From: Labilithrix sp.
GTDB lineage: Bacteria; Myxococcota_A; Polyangia; Polyangiales; Polyangiaceae
Direction of reading: 5' to 3'
DNA length: 38,498 nt
Assembly (NCBI GenBank): GCA_019637105.1
Contig: JAHBWF010000068.1
Span: forward strand, 1-38,498
A program made the position numbers and the translations under genes. Each line of letters opens with the position of its first letter. Position 1 is the first letter of the stretch. Positions 1 to 7,035 of this stretch are shown here, piece by piece. Under the pieces are notes generated by a model, which was not told the DNA's origin, did no database searches, and saw only the letters and a program-made list of their open reading frames with translations.

Positions 1-52
1 CCCCGGCCGCCGGAAGCGCGGCGCGCCGGCGCCCGCGGACCGCGAGGCGCGC

Positions 53-78
53 AGCGGGCACGGGCGTTGCTGCCCGCT
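53..78. terminator. GC-rich hairpin before the first gene
   Basis: A perfect 8-bp inverted repeat (AGCGGGCA at 53-60, TGCCCGCT at 71-78) with a 10-nt loop lies 18 nt before the start of the 97-681 gene. No T-tract follows, so it could be the terminator of a gene outside the window or a leader hairpin. The pairing is seen directly; the role is inference. Confidence 0.3.
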
Positions 79-96
79 CCGCCGAGGGACATGGTC

Positions 97-681
97 ATGA
101 CCGAAACGGACATCGCCTGGGCCGTCGTCGGCGCGCTGGTGTTGGTCGCGCTCGCCGCCTTCGTGTCGATGACGCTCGCCCGGCGGGCTCGGCAGCGCGC
201 CGCCGCCCTGCGCGAGCGGTTCGGCCCGGAGTACGAGCGCGCCGTCGAGCGCTACGGCCCGCGGGAAGGTCAGCGCGTCCTCGCCGCTCGGGCTCGACAC
301 GTCGAGGAGATCGAGCTCCACGAGCTCAGCGAAGGCGACCGCGCGCGCTTCACGTCCGCCTGGACCGGCATCCAGGGGCAGTTCGTCGACGATCCGCGCA
401 GCGCGGTCGGGCACGCCAACGAGCTGATCAAGGAGGTCATGCGCGCGCGCGGCTACTCCGCCGACAGCGGCTTCGAGCAGCGCGCCGCGGACCTCTCCGT
501 CGACCACCCCGACGTCGTCCAGCACTACCGCGCGGCGCGCGAGCTCGCGCAGGCCAGCACCGCCGCGCGGTTGAACACCGAGGAGCTTCGGCAGGCGCTC
601 GTGCACTACCGGGCGCTGTTCGCCGATCTGCTCCAGCCCGGTCCCGGCGCCCCGACGACGCCCGCGCCCGCCCACGCCTGA
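97..681 (+). CDS. Conserved membrane-anchored helical protein, function unknown
   Basis: About 194 residues. The chosen ATG at 97 has a GAGGGA ribosome site at 84-89 with 7-nt spacing; an upstream TTG at 67 and ATG at 91 are in frame but placed worse. Residues about 7-29 form one hydrophobic membrane segment, followed by an Arg/Glu-rich helical cytoplasmic part. Signature stretches are RFGPEYERAV, FVDDPRSAV, EVMRARGY, FEQRAADLSVDHP and LRQALVHYRALFADLL, which I recall from a widespread uncharacterised family in Actinobacteria and Myxococcota. The tail is Pro/Ala-rich. No catalytic motif is visible. The gene stands alone, followed by a candidate promoter for the next gene. The family match is from memory; function is unknown. 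Confidence 0.75.
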   Translation: MTETDIAWAVVGALVLVALAAFVSMTLARRARQRAAALRERFGPEYERAVERYGPREGQRVLAARARHVEEIELHELSEGDRARFTSAWTGIQGQFVDDPRSAVGHANELIKEVMRARGYSADSGFEQRAADLSVDHPDVVQHYRAARELAQASTAARLNTEELRQALVHYRALFADLLQPGPGAPTTPAPAHA

Positions 682-707
682 CGCGATTCGATGATCGCGG
701 GTATATT
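678..707 (+). promoter_or_regulatory. Candidate sigma70 promoter for the 782 gene
   Basis: CTGACG (678-683) is followed after 18 nt by TATATT (702-707), which matches 5 of 6 positions of the -10 consensus. It overlaps the stop codon of the preceding gene and would give a leader of about 65-70 nt before the ATG at 782. Seen by pattern only. Confidence 0.4.
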
Positions 708-781
708 CCGAAGTTCATGCGCTTCGTTCTCAGGGGCTCGACAGGCTCGAGTCGCTCCTCGACCTCCACGCTCGATCCGCG

Positions 782-1168
782 ATGATGCCCTCGATGCCCG
801 CGTGGGATCGTGCGCGACGACGTCTCCGCGGAGCCGCGCCCTCTCGAAGGACGGTGGCGGCGACGGCAGCGTACGGGCTCGTGGGCGCGCTCGTGATCGC
901 CTGCGCCGTGAGCGAGCCGGAGCCGCCGAGAGTGCCGCTGAGCCGGCGCGCTTCCATCGACTTCGGCTGTCCCGCCGCGGAGCTGCACCTCACGAGCGAC
1001 GACGACGTTCTGTGGATCGTGCGTGGCTGCAACAAGTACGGCTACTACGTGAAGACGTGCGATCAGTGCATGGACATGCTCGTCTCGGGCGCGGCGGGCT
1101 TCCCGGTCACCAGCAGCTGCGACTGCCGATGGGTCCTCACGACCGGACGCCGTGCTCCGAAGCGGTGA
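782..1168 (+). CDS. Small lipoprotein with myxobacterial IDFGCP...GC domain
   Basis: 128 residues. A basic N-terminus is followed by a hydrophobic segment ending in LVIAC, an acceptable lipobox with Cys at about residue 41, so an envelope lipoprotein is likely. The mature part contains IDFGCPAAEL, then WIVRGCNKYGYYVKTC. This resembles a module (FxCPxxEL ... VxGCGxxxxYxxxC) that I recall as common in myxobacterial surface proteins, usually at the C-terminus of larger lipoproteins. Here it is nearly the whole protein, with further cysteines in CDQC and CDC. No strong ribosome site is visible; an ATG at 794 is an alternative start. Function is unknown. The domain recognition rests on motif memory, not a search. 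Confidence 0.6.
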   Translation: MMPSMPAWDRARRRLRGAAPSRRTVAATAAYGLVGALVIACAVSEPEPPRVPLSRRASIDFGCPAAELHLTSDDDVLWIVRGCNKYGYYVKTCDQCMDMLVSGAAGFPVTSSCDCRWVLTTGRRAPKR

Positions 1169-1235
1169 CGGCGGCCGCCCCGCGCGGGGCGTCTTCGGCG
1201 TGGATCCGCAGGCCGGCGGCCCCTAACCTCTGGCG

Positions 1236-2540
1236 ATGCCCCCCTCACGCACGGCCATCGATCTCGCCCGCGCCTCACTCGCCGCCGCGAACGACAAGGT
1301 CGCCCGTCTGGCGACGGTCGAGCCGTACCTGATCGACCTCTCGCTGCGGGAGAACCCCGTCGGCGCGCGCGTCGGGCAGACGCTCGCGGACAAGCTGAGC
1401 ATCCTGCCTCGCGTCCGCGAGTTCGGCTTCAAGAACGTCCTCCTCGGGACGCTCGACTACGCGATGCCCGAGGAGCTCGAGGTCGACGACGACTTCATGA
1501 TGTACCTCCGCGACCACGGCGTCGACATGACCGGCGGCTTCGCGTTCACCGACATCGGCATCGCGAGCCCCGACGGCGTCTTCACGCCGTCCCCATCCCA
1601 GCAGAAGCTGAAGGCGTACGGCGTCCCCAACACGCTCCACGAGATCTACCTGAGCCCGGCGGGGATGAAGGGGCTCTACGACTTCGAGACGCTCCGCCGG
1701 AGCCTCCCGCCGACGATCGCCTGGCTCAACGAGAACATCCGAGGCGACGGCGGCGGCCGGCCTCGCGTCCTGATCAACATCGTCGACGGCTGCGACGCCT
1801 TCGCCGAGAACGCGGACGAGACGTTCGAGATCCTGAGCCTGCTCGCCAGCCAACCGATCGAGGGCGTGAGCATCGAGGACGATCGCGGCACGTACATGCC
1901 GTTCCAGGTCGGCGCCTACGTCGCGGCGGCGCGGAGCCTCTTGCCGCCTCCGCTCAAGATCCTGGTCCACATGCACGCCGGCGGCGGCTTCGAGAACGCG
2001 TCGCTGATCGAGTCGCTCCTGAACGGCGCCGACGGCGTCTGGGGCGGGCTCCCGAAGCGGGCCGCGATCATCGGTCACGCCTCGCTCGGGGAGCTGATCG
2101 CGAACCTCGTTCGTGTCGGCAACCCACACATGAGCTCCTACCGCCTCGACCAGCTCCTGCCCCTCGCGACGTCGCTCCAGGTCCTCGACGACGAGGCGCC
2201 GGTCCCGGAGGACCTGCCGATCCTCGGGGCGAACGCCTACCGCCTCACGCTCGATTTCTTCCGCCAGCGGCCGGGGCGCTTCATGGACCTCGTCCCCGAG
2301 GCGATCGGCGGGAAATACGGCTACCGGATCTGCCCCCTGGTCAGCGACACGACCATCCTCGCCGGCCGGCTGGCGGAGGTCACGGGTCGCCCGGTTGAGA
2401 CGTTTGTCCAGGAAGTCCTCCTTCAGATGATCCGCCTGATGCGCCGCGACCTTCGGGCAGGCGAGCGGATCGTGTACGATGATCCCGCGGAGCTGATGAA
2501 GCTCTACGTTCGAGCGGGCGGAGCCGATGTCAAGCAATGA
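1236..2540 (+). CDS. DRE-TIM metallolyase-like protein (HMG-CoA lyase / isopropylmalate synthase superfamily)
   Basis: 434 residues. DLSLRE at 34-39 matches the DxSLRD/E catalytic motif of DRE-TIM lyases and Claisen-type synthases. HMH at 245-247 matches the paired metal-binding histidines, followed by GGGFENAS and GADGVWGGL, which mimic the family's HxHD...AN and GVDxxxxxxxGLGG stretches. The spacing from HMH to Asn254 is shorter than in classical members, so the substrate cannot be assigned. The family usually forms or cleaves a C-C bond next to a carboxylate using a divalent metal. No Shine-Dalgarno is visible; TAACCT at 1224-1229 sits 6 nt before the ATG, which suggests a leaderless message. 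The 3' end overlaps the diguanylate cyclase gene by 14 nt. Confidence 0.65.
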   Translation: MPPSRTAIDLARASLAAANDKVARLATVEPYLIDLSLRENPVGARVGQTLADKLSILPRVREFGFKNVLLGTLDYAMPEELEVDDDFMMYLRDHGVDMTGGFAFTDIGIASPDGVFTPSPSQQKLKAYGVPNTLHEIYLSPAGMKGLYDFETLRRSLPPTIAWLNENIRGDGGGRPRVLINIVDGCDAFAENADETFEILSLLASQPIEGVSIEDDRGTYMPFQVGAYVAAARSLLPPPLKILVHMHAGGGFENASLIESLLNGADGVWGGLPKRAAIIGHASLGELIANLVRVGNPHMSSYRLDQLLPLATSLQVLDDEAPVPEDLPILGANAYRLTLDFFRQRPGRFMDLVPEAIGGKYGYRICPLVSDTTILAGRLAEVTGRPVETFVQEVLLQMIRLMRRDLRAGERIVYDDPAELMKLYVRAGGADVKQ

Positions 2541-3486
2541 CGTGCCCAGGGGCAGCGGGCGACAGGAGATCGATCCGGCGGTGTACAAGACGCTGCTCGA
2601 GTCGACCAAGGCGATCCCGTGGAAGATCGACTGGAGCACGATGCGGTTCGCGTACATCGGACCGCAGATCGAGGAGCTCCTCGGCTGGACGCCCGAGAGC
2701 TGGGCGACGGTGCAGGACTGGGCCGATCGAATGCACCCCGACGACCGGCAGCGGGTCGTCGACTTCTGCGTCGCGCAGTCGAAGGCCGGCGTCGATCACG
2801 AGGCCGACTACCGCGCGCTGACGAAGGAGGGCAGCTACGTCTGGCTCCGCGACGTCGTCCACGTCGTGCGGAACCCGGACGGGAGCGTCGACTCGCTGAT
2901 CGGCTTCATGTTCGACATCAGCGAGCGGAAGCGGACCGAGGAGCGCCTGATGGGCCTCCAGCGCGAGCTCGAGGACCTCTCGTTCAAGGACGGCCTCACC
3001 GGGGTCGGCAACCGGCGCCGGTTCGACGCGGTCCTCGAGTCCGAGTGGATCGCGGCCCGGGACGCGAAGCGTCCGCTCTCCCTCGTGATGATCGACATCG
3101 ACTGCTTCAAGCAATACAACGACCGGTACGGCCACGTCCGCGGCGACGAGTGTCTCCAGCGCGTGGCGCAGACGCTCCGCACCAACGCGACGCGCCCGCG
3201 CGATTTCCTCGCCCGCTACGGCGGCGAGGAGTTCGTCCTCGTCCTCCCCGACACCGACGCCAACGGCGCCGAGCGCGTCGCGGCGCGCTGCCGCGACGCG
3301 ATCGCGGCCGAGGCGATCGCGCACGAGACGTCGACGGTCGCGCCGAACGTCACCGTCAGCATCGGCGTCGGCACGATCGTCCCGGCGGACGAAGACGCGG
3401 TGAAGCGCTTCGTCGACGAGGTCGACCGGCGCCTCTATTCGGCCAAGGAGCGCGGGCGGAACATGGTGGTCGGGCGCGCGCTGTAG
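2527..3486 (+). CDS. PAS-GGDEF diguanylate cyclase
   Basis: 319 residues, no signal peptide or membrane segment, so cytoplasmic. Residues about 20-140 form a PAS/PAC sensor (YIGPQIEELLG, MHPDD, DISERKR). The GGDEF domain is about 150-315. The catalytic signature is intact as GGEEF at 232-236, with the metal-binding stretch MIDID near 190 and LTGVGNRRRF at its start. An RxxD inhibitory site (RPRD, 223-226) lies five residues before GGEEF, so product inhibition is expected. It should make cyclic di-GMP from two GTP, controlled by a ligand of the PAS fold. The ATG lies inside the upstream lyase-like gene with GGCGGAG just ahead of it, so the two are probably translationally coupled. Confidence 0.9.
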   Translation: MSSNDVPRGSGRQEIDPAVYKTLLESTKAIPWKIDWSTMRFAYIGPQIEELLGWTPESWATVQDWADRMHPDDRQRVVDFCVAQSKAGVDHEADYRALTKEGSYVWLRDVVHVVRNPDGSVDSLIGFMFDISERKRTEERLMGLQRELEDLSFKDGLTGVGNRRRFDAVLESEWIAARDAKRPLSLVMIDIDCFKQYNDRYGHVRGDECLQRVAQTLRTNATRPRDFLARYGGEEFVLVLPDTDANGAERVAARCRDAIAAEAIAHETSTVAPNVTVSIGVGTIVPADEDAVKRFVDEVDRRLYSAKERGRNMVVGRAL

Positions 3487-3502
3487 GCGCGCGTCGCGAT
3501 CG

Positions 3503-3527
3503 CCGCGCCGCTCTCCCCGCGGCGCGG
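3503..3527. terminator. Candidate hairpin terminator between convergent genes
   Basis: CCGCGCCG (3503-3510) pairs perfectly with CGGCGCGG (3520-3527) across a 9-nt loop, 17 nt after the diguanylate cyclase stop and between convergent genes. No T-tract is present, so termination is inferred from position and stem strength only. Nothing else is visible in the 162-nt gap. Confidence 0.4.
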
Positions 3528-3648
3528 ACGAGAATCGACGCGCCGGGCGGATCGGCGCGAGGGCCGCGTCGTACCTCTCGCGCGTACGCGGCGACTCCCT
3601 TACGGGTCGACGCGCTCGAAGCCGCGTCGACGGGCAGGCGGCCTGCGT

Positions 3649-4716
3649 TCACCGTCGGCCGCTCCGGCGACGGCGCATCGTCACGAAGACGGCGGCGCCG
3701 ATCGCCGTGAGAAGACCGCCGCCGCCGAGGGGAGAGCCCGTCGTCGAGCAGCCGCTCTCGCCGTCCGCGGCCTTCGGTTCGGCGTGTCCACACGCCGGCT
3801 CCGAGAGCGGCCCGACGTTCTCGAAGGCGTCCACGGCCGCCAGAGCGATCGCATACGTCGCCGCCGGATCCGCGGGCGTACGCGGCACGAGCGGCTCGCC
3901 GCGCGCCTCCCGTAGCAGCGCCGCCGTCGCGTCCTCCGAGACCGCCCCACACTCGTGCTCGGGGATGAACGCGCCGTCCGGCGTCGTCACGGCGTCGAAG
4001 GCGGGGCTGGAGCACGCGCCCGCCGCGCCGCCGTCCGGGCTCTCGAGGCGATCGCAGAAGACCTTGATCGACGACGCCTCCGGAGGAGCGTCCCAGCTCA
4101 CGTGGATCTGTCCTGTCCCCGCAGCGGTGGTCACTCCTTGCGGCGGCCGCGGACCCACGGTGTCGGCGGCGACGACGACGTCACTCGCCAGCGCAGGCGT
4201 CGCCGGCTGGCCGGGGCCGAAGTAGAGGAACTGCACGGAGATGTTCGTGAGGTCGACCTTCCCGCACACGCGCTCATCGGCGACGGGCTCGAGCGACCCC
4301 GAGGCCGCGCCGGAGAGAAGCGCGCGCACCGGGATGTCGACCGTCGCGGTGGACTGGAGCGGCGCGCCCGTCACGAGAGGCCAGCACGCCGCGGGCGATC
4401 CCGCGCGATTCGTCTGGACCTTGCAATCGGTCCCGCTCGGCGCGGCCCATACCTGCAGCGAAGCGTTCGCCTCGAACCCGTCGAGCTGGACGACGAAGCG
4501 GATCCTCTGGTCGTCGACGCAGTCCCGGTAGCTCACGCCGTCGGGCATCGACGTCGGCGGCCGCTTCGGGATCTCGACGCCGCGCGCGTCGAGGCGCGGC
4601 ATCGACTCGAGGACCCGGAGGCTCTGGGCCCGGGCCTCCCCCGACGATGCGAGGAGGACGAGCGCAGCGAGCCCGATTCTGAAACGCCATGCGGACGGGC
4701 AGGTTCGAAGTTTCAT
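3649..4716 (-). CDS. MYXO-CTERM surface protein with fibronectin III-like domain
   Basis: 355 residues from the ATG at 4716; an upstream in-frame GTG at 4731 adds five residues but spoils the signal peptide. Residues about 1-32 are a Sec signal (LAALVLLASS, then EARAQS cleavage region). The middle has QIHVSWDAPPEASSIKVFC, typical of a fibronectin III-like strand pair, plus several cysteines likely in disulfides. The C-terminus has Gly-Cys, a Gly/Leu-rich hydrophobic segment and VTMRRRR, the MYXO-CTERM sorting pattern that in myxobacteria is cleaved and lipid-modified on the way to the outer surface. A cell-surface protein is therefore likely; a specific role cannot be assigned. It lies downstream of ftsZ on the same strand but 373 nt away, so it is probably independent. 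Confidence 0.8.
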   Translation of the reverse strand: MKLRTCPSAWRFRIGLAALVLLASSGEARAQSLRVLESMPRLDARGVEIPKRPPTSMPDGVSYRDCVDDQRIRFVVQLDGFEANASLQVWAAPSGTDCKVQTNRAGSPAACWPLVTGAPLQSTATVDIPVRALLSGAASGSLEPVADERVCGKVDLTNISVQFLYFGPGQPATPALASDVVVAADTVGPRPPQGVTTAAGTGQIHVSWDAPPEASSIKVFCDRLESPDGGAAGACSSPAFDAVTTPDGAFIPEHECGAVSEDATAALLREARGEPLVPRTPADPAATYAIALAAVDAFENVGPLSEPACGHAEPKAADGESGCSTTGSPLGGGGLLTAIGAAVFVTMRRRRSGRR

Positions 4717-5089
4717 CGCCGGCGCCCCCACGCAAGGAGAAGACCAGCGCGAGCTCGCGACCGCGACGTCGCGATCGCGCGCGGACCGCGCGGCGTTTCG
4801 TCACGAGCGCGGCGCAACCCCCTCCTGCGAGCGCCAATCTGACAACGCGAGCCGCGACGTACCGCCGAGAAATGCAGCAGCGCGACGTGACCAGAGCTCC
4901 ACGGTGGGGCCCGACGTCGAGACCGGCGCGGAGGAGTCCCGCGCTCTCCCGAGCGAGGACGGATCGGGGCTGGTCCAGCCTGCTCGAGGTCCTCCCGGCT
5001 CGACGCGCGCTCGCGATCCGTCGACGCGCGACGCCCGCGCGTCCGGGGAGCGGAGGCGCGGGCGTGGGCTCGGCCGGAGCCGGGGCGCG
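4717..5089. other. Intergenic 373 nt between ftsZ and the MYXO-CTERM gene
   Basis: No gene with a convincing start or codon pattern. TTGTCA on the minus strand (4840-4845) resembles a -35 box for the 4716 gene, but no -10 box follows at 16-18 nt. Frames open through this stretch on the plus strand are antisense continuations of frames running over ftsZ. Confidence 0.5.
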
Positions 5090-6412
5090 CTACTGGTTCT
5101 TGCGCTGGAAGGCGGGGACGTCCCAGTCGGTGTCGAACGCGGGGAAGTTCGAGCCGCGCTCGCGGACCGGGATGCGCCCGCTCGCGGGGGCCACGCGCTG
5201 CTCGAGGCCGGCGTCGCGGCTGACCGGCGCGGCCTGCTGGACGCGGCGGTTCGAGAACGCAGGCGCGTGGACGTCGTGGCGCATCGACGGCTGGCTCGAG
5301 AAGACGGGCTGGACGTGCTGGCGCGAGACGCTCTCCGACGGCGCGCGGAACATCTGCTGCGGGGCCTGCATCGACGGCACCGTCGCCGGGCCGGCCGTCG
5401 GGATCTGGAGGCGCGCCGCCTGATCGAGGCCCGCCATCCGCTCCGCGACGTCGAAGCCGGTCGCGATGACGGTGACCTTCACGTTCTCGCCCAGCTGCTC
5501 GTCGATGCTCGCGCCGAAGATGATGTTCGCGTCCTCGTGCGCCTGCTCCTGGACGAGGCTCGCGGCCTCCTGGATCTCGCGCATCTTGAGGTCGGCGCCG
5601 CCGACGATGTTGATGAGCACGCCGGTCGCCCCGTCCACCGAGATGTCGTCGAGCAGCGGCGACGAGACGGCCATCTCGGCGGCGAGGCGCGCGCGGTTCT
5701 GGCCCTTGGCGATGCCGGTGCCCATGAGCGCGCGGCCCATGCTGTTCATGACCGTCTTCACGTCGGCGAAGTCGACGTTGACGATGCCGTTCTGCGTGAT
5801 GAGGTCGCTGATGCCCTTCACCGCCTGGTAGAGCACCTCGTCCGCCTTGCGGAAGGCGTCGACGAACGACAGGTCGTCCTCGCCGAGCATCAGGAGCTTC
5901 TGGTTCGGGATCGTGATCAGCGTGTCGACCGTCTCGGCGAGCTGCTGGAGGCCGAGCTCCGCGCGGCGCGAGCGCTGGCGGCCCTCGAAGAGGAAGGGCT
6001 TGGTGACCACGCCGACCGTCAGCGCGCCCTCTTCACGCGCGAGCTGCGCGATGACGGGCGCCGCGCCGGTGCCGGTGCCGCCGCCCATGCCGGCGGTGAT
6101 GAAGACCATGTCGGCGCCGCCGATGAGCTCCTTGATGCGCGCGTGGTCCTCCATCGCCGCCTTGCGGCCGCGCTCCGGATCCGCGCCGGCGCCGAGGCCG
6201 CGCGTGACCGCGTTGCCGATGTTCAGGCGCGTGGGGGCGGCGTTGTTGTTCAGCGCCTGCGCGTCGGTGTTCACGACGATGAACTCCACGCCCTCGAGGC
6301 CGAAGTTGATCATCGTGTTGACCGCGTTGCCGCCGGAGCCGCCGCAGCCGATCACCTTGATGCGCGCCTGGTACTCCTGCTGCTCGTCCGCGAACTCGAT
6401 GGAAAACGTCAT
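5090..6412 (-). CDS. ftsZ: Cell division protein FtsZ
   Basis: 440 residues. Tubulin-like GTPase that polymerises into the Z ring at mid-cell. The nucleotide-binding GGGTGTG loop is at 110-116, preceded by GCGGSGGNAV near 22-31. The catalytic T7 loop NVDFAD is at 212-217. The globular part ends near residue 320, followed by a Gln/Pro/Ala/Ser-rich linker. The extreme C-terminus WDVPAFQRKNQ is the conserved tail that binds FtsA and other partners. The ATG at 6412 has GGGAGG 8 nt upstream. Unlike the usual dcw order, it does not follow ftsA directly: two lipoprotein genes and a 623-nt region intervene, so it has its own leader, described separately. Confidence 0.98.
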   Translation of the reverse strand: MTFSIEFADEQQEYQARIKVIGCGGSGGNAVNTMINFGLEGVEFIVVNTDAQALNNNAAPTRLNIGNAVTRGLGAGADPERGRKAAMEDHARIKELIGGADMVFITAGMGGGTGTGAAPVIAQLAREEGALTVGVVTKPFLFEGRQRSRRAELGLQQLAETVDTLITIPNQKLLMLGEDDLSFVDAFRKADEVLYQAVKGISDLITQNGIVNVDFADVKTVMNSMGRALMGTGIAKGQNRARLAAEMAVSSPLLDDISVDGATGVLINIVGGADLKMREIQEAASLVQEQAHEDANIIFGASIDEQLGENVKVTVIATGFDVAERMAGLDQAARLQIPTAGPATVPSMQAPQQMFRAPSESVSRQHVQPVFSSQPSMRHDVHAPAFSNRRVQQAAPVSRDAGLEQRVAPASGRIPVRERGSNFPAFDTDWDVPAFQRKNQ

Positions 6413-6520
6413 GACGCATGCCTCCCGGGCCGGACTCCCCTGTCGTTCGGGGGTTACCGCCTTGGTTTCGTCGAGCGATCCTCCGGGGCCTCTTCCTCGG
6501 GATCGCGCTGAGCACTCGCT

Positions 6521-6574
6521 TCAGCCCCACGCGTACGTGGGGCGCGTGAACCGGGCTTCGGCGACCGAAGCCAT
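6521..6574 (-). CDS. 17-codon leader ORF upstream of ftsZ
   Basis: An ATG at 6574 opens a 17-residue frame, MASVAEARFTRPTYAWG, closed by TGA at 6521. Its start region (Shine-Dalgarno area, ATG and codons 2-3) is identical to that of ftsA, which also begins MAS, so if ftsA is translated from its start this ORF very likely is too. The last codons form one arm of the 6525-6542 stem-loop, so ribosome position could affect folding. It lies 108 nt before ftsZ. It could instead be a decaying copy of the ftsA 5' end with no function. Confidence 0.35.
   Translation of the reverse strand: MASVAEARFTRPTYAWG
6525..6542 (-). promoter_or_regulatory. Stem-loop at the end of the ftsZ leader ORF
   Basis: On the minus strand CCCCACG pairs perfectly with CGTGGGG around a TACG tetraloop. 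It covers the last codons of the leader ORF. No T-tract follows, so it is not a standard intrinsic terminator; it may be a pause or stability element. Confidence 0.4.
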
Positions 6575-6589
6575 CGTGCTCACGCTTCG
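6555..6589 (-). promoter_or_regulatory. Mutually exclusive hairpins around the leader ORF start
   Basis: On the minus strand the order is CGAAGC (6589-6584), 12 nt containing GTGAG and ATG, GCTTCG (6571-6566), 5 nt, CGAAGC (6560-6555). The middle arm can pair with the first arm, placing the start codon in a 12-nt loop, or with the third arm, forming a tighter 5-nt loop just after the start. Only one can form at a time, the geometry of a two-state RNA switch. The ftsA copy has the first pair only. Confidence 0.4.
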
Positions 6590-6630
6590 ACGGTTCGCAT
6601 GCTTCGAGGGCGAGGGCCAAATAAGTGACG
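6566..6630 (-). repeat. 65-nt block shared with the ftsA start region (ftsZ copy)
   Basis: This block aligns without gaps to 11028-11092. The first 31 nt (6566-6596 and 11028-11058) are identical; the remaining 34 nt share 25, giving 56 of 65. It includes the candidate -10 TATTTG, the weak ribosome site, the ATG and codons 2-3 of ftsA. Identity stops abruptly at both ends. Confidence 0.9.
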
Positions 6631-7035
6631 CGCGCGCGAACGAAATTTCTTTCGCCGCGCGCGGGGCCGCGTCGCGAGTCGAGCTGACGAAGGGGTAAGC
6701 GTGAAGAAGCGAAGCCGACTGGACCGTGACGAACGCCCTCGCTCCCGACGCGGGGAGCGCGCCGCCGTCACGGCCCGCCGTAAGGTGTCGCGCTAGATTG
6801 CCAATGTAGGTCAATGTGGCCAACATTTGTGGCCCCGGCGAGGGCGAACGCGCGCGGGCGAGCCCGGGCGAAGCAGAGCGACCGCGCTCACCCCGGACGG
6901 GAGGCGGAGCCGCCCCGGGATGTGTCGAACGGGCCGAGCGTGACGGGATCGCGCTCGGCCGCTCCGAAATGCCCGACACGCGGGACGACGCCCGCGGACG
7001 AGGCGCGGCGGGCTACGCGGCCATGCCTCGGCCGC
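6631..7035. other. Upstream part of the ftsA/lipoprotein-ftsZ intergenic region
   Basis: No credible gene. It holds a long imperfect palindrome at 6632-6662 (GCGCGC arms, inner CGAAA/TTTCG arms, TTTC loop) just upstream of the shared block, and a cluster of short repeats at 6800-6835 listed separately. A 152-codon open frame across part of it on the minus strand is Arg/Pro/Ser-rich without a ribosome site and looks non-coding. Confidence 0.5.
6800..6835. promoter_or_regulatory. Cluster of CAATGT/ACATTG repeats, possible regulator site
   Basis: Two CAATGT units on the plus strand are exactly 10 nt apart, and the second forms an inverted repeat AATGT-GGCCA-ACATT. A further pair GGCCA-N7-TGGCC overlaps it. 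The AT content is higher than in the surroundings. On the minus strand TTGGCC-N17-CAATCT is a weak promoter candidate pointing at ftsZ. The repeats are seen; a bound regulator is inferred. Confidence 0.35.

Larger units (their letters stand above)
6413..6630 (-). promoter_or_regulatory. ftsZ leader region with candidate promoter
   Basis: Reading on the minus strand toward ftsZ: TATTTG (6618-6623) is a candidate -10 element inside the block shared with ftsA; no good -35 is visible. Then come the hairpin-framed leader ORF (start 6574), a stem-loop at 6525-6542 (CCCCACG, TACG loop, CGTGGGG), a weak stem of CCCC/GGGG at 6437-6452, and the ftsZ ribosome site at 6421-6426. A transcript starting near 6611 would have an untranslated leader of about 200 nt, unusually long for ftsZ in such a compact cluster. 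Structures are seen; regulation is inferred. Confidence 0.45.

Noticed and set aside
6800-6835. Sigma54 promoter reading of the TTGGCC/ACATTG repeats
   Set aside because: The -24/-12 spacing and the TTGCW element do not fit.
6575-6979. Upstream extension of the leader ORF to 152 codons
   Set aside because: No ribosome site or sensible composition; only the final 17 codons share an initiation region with ftsA.
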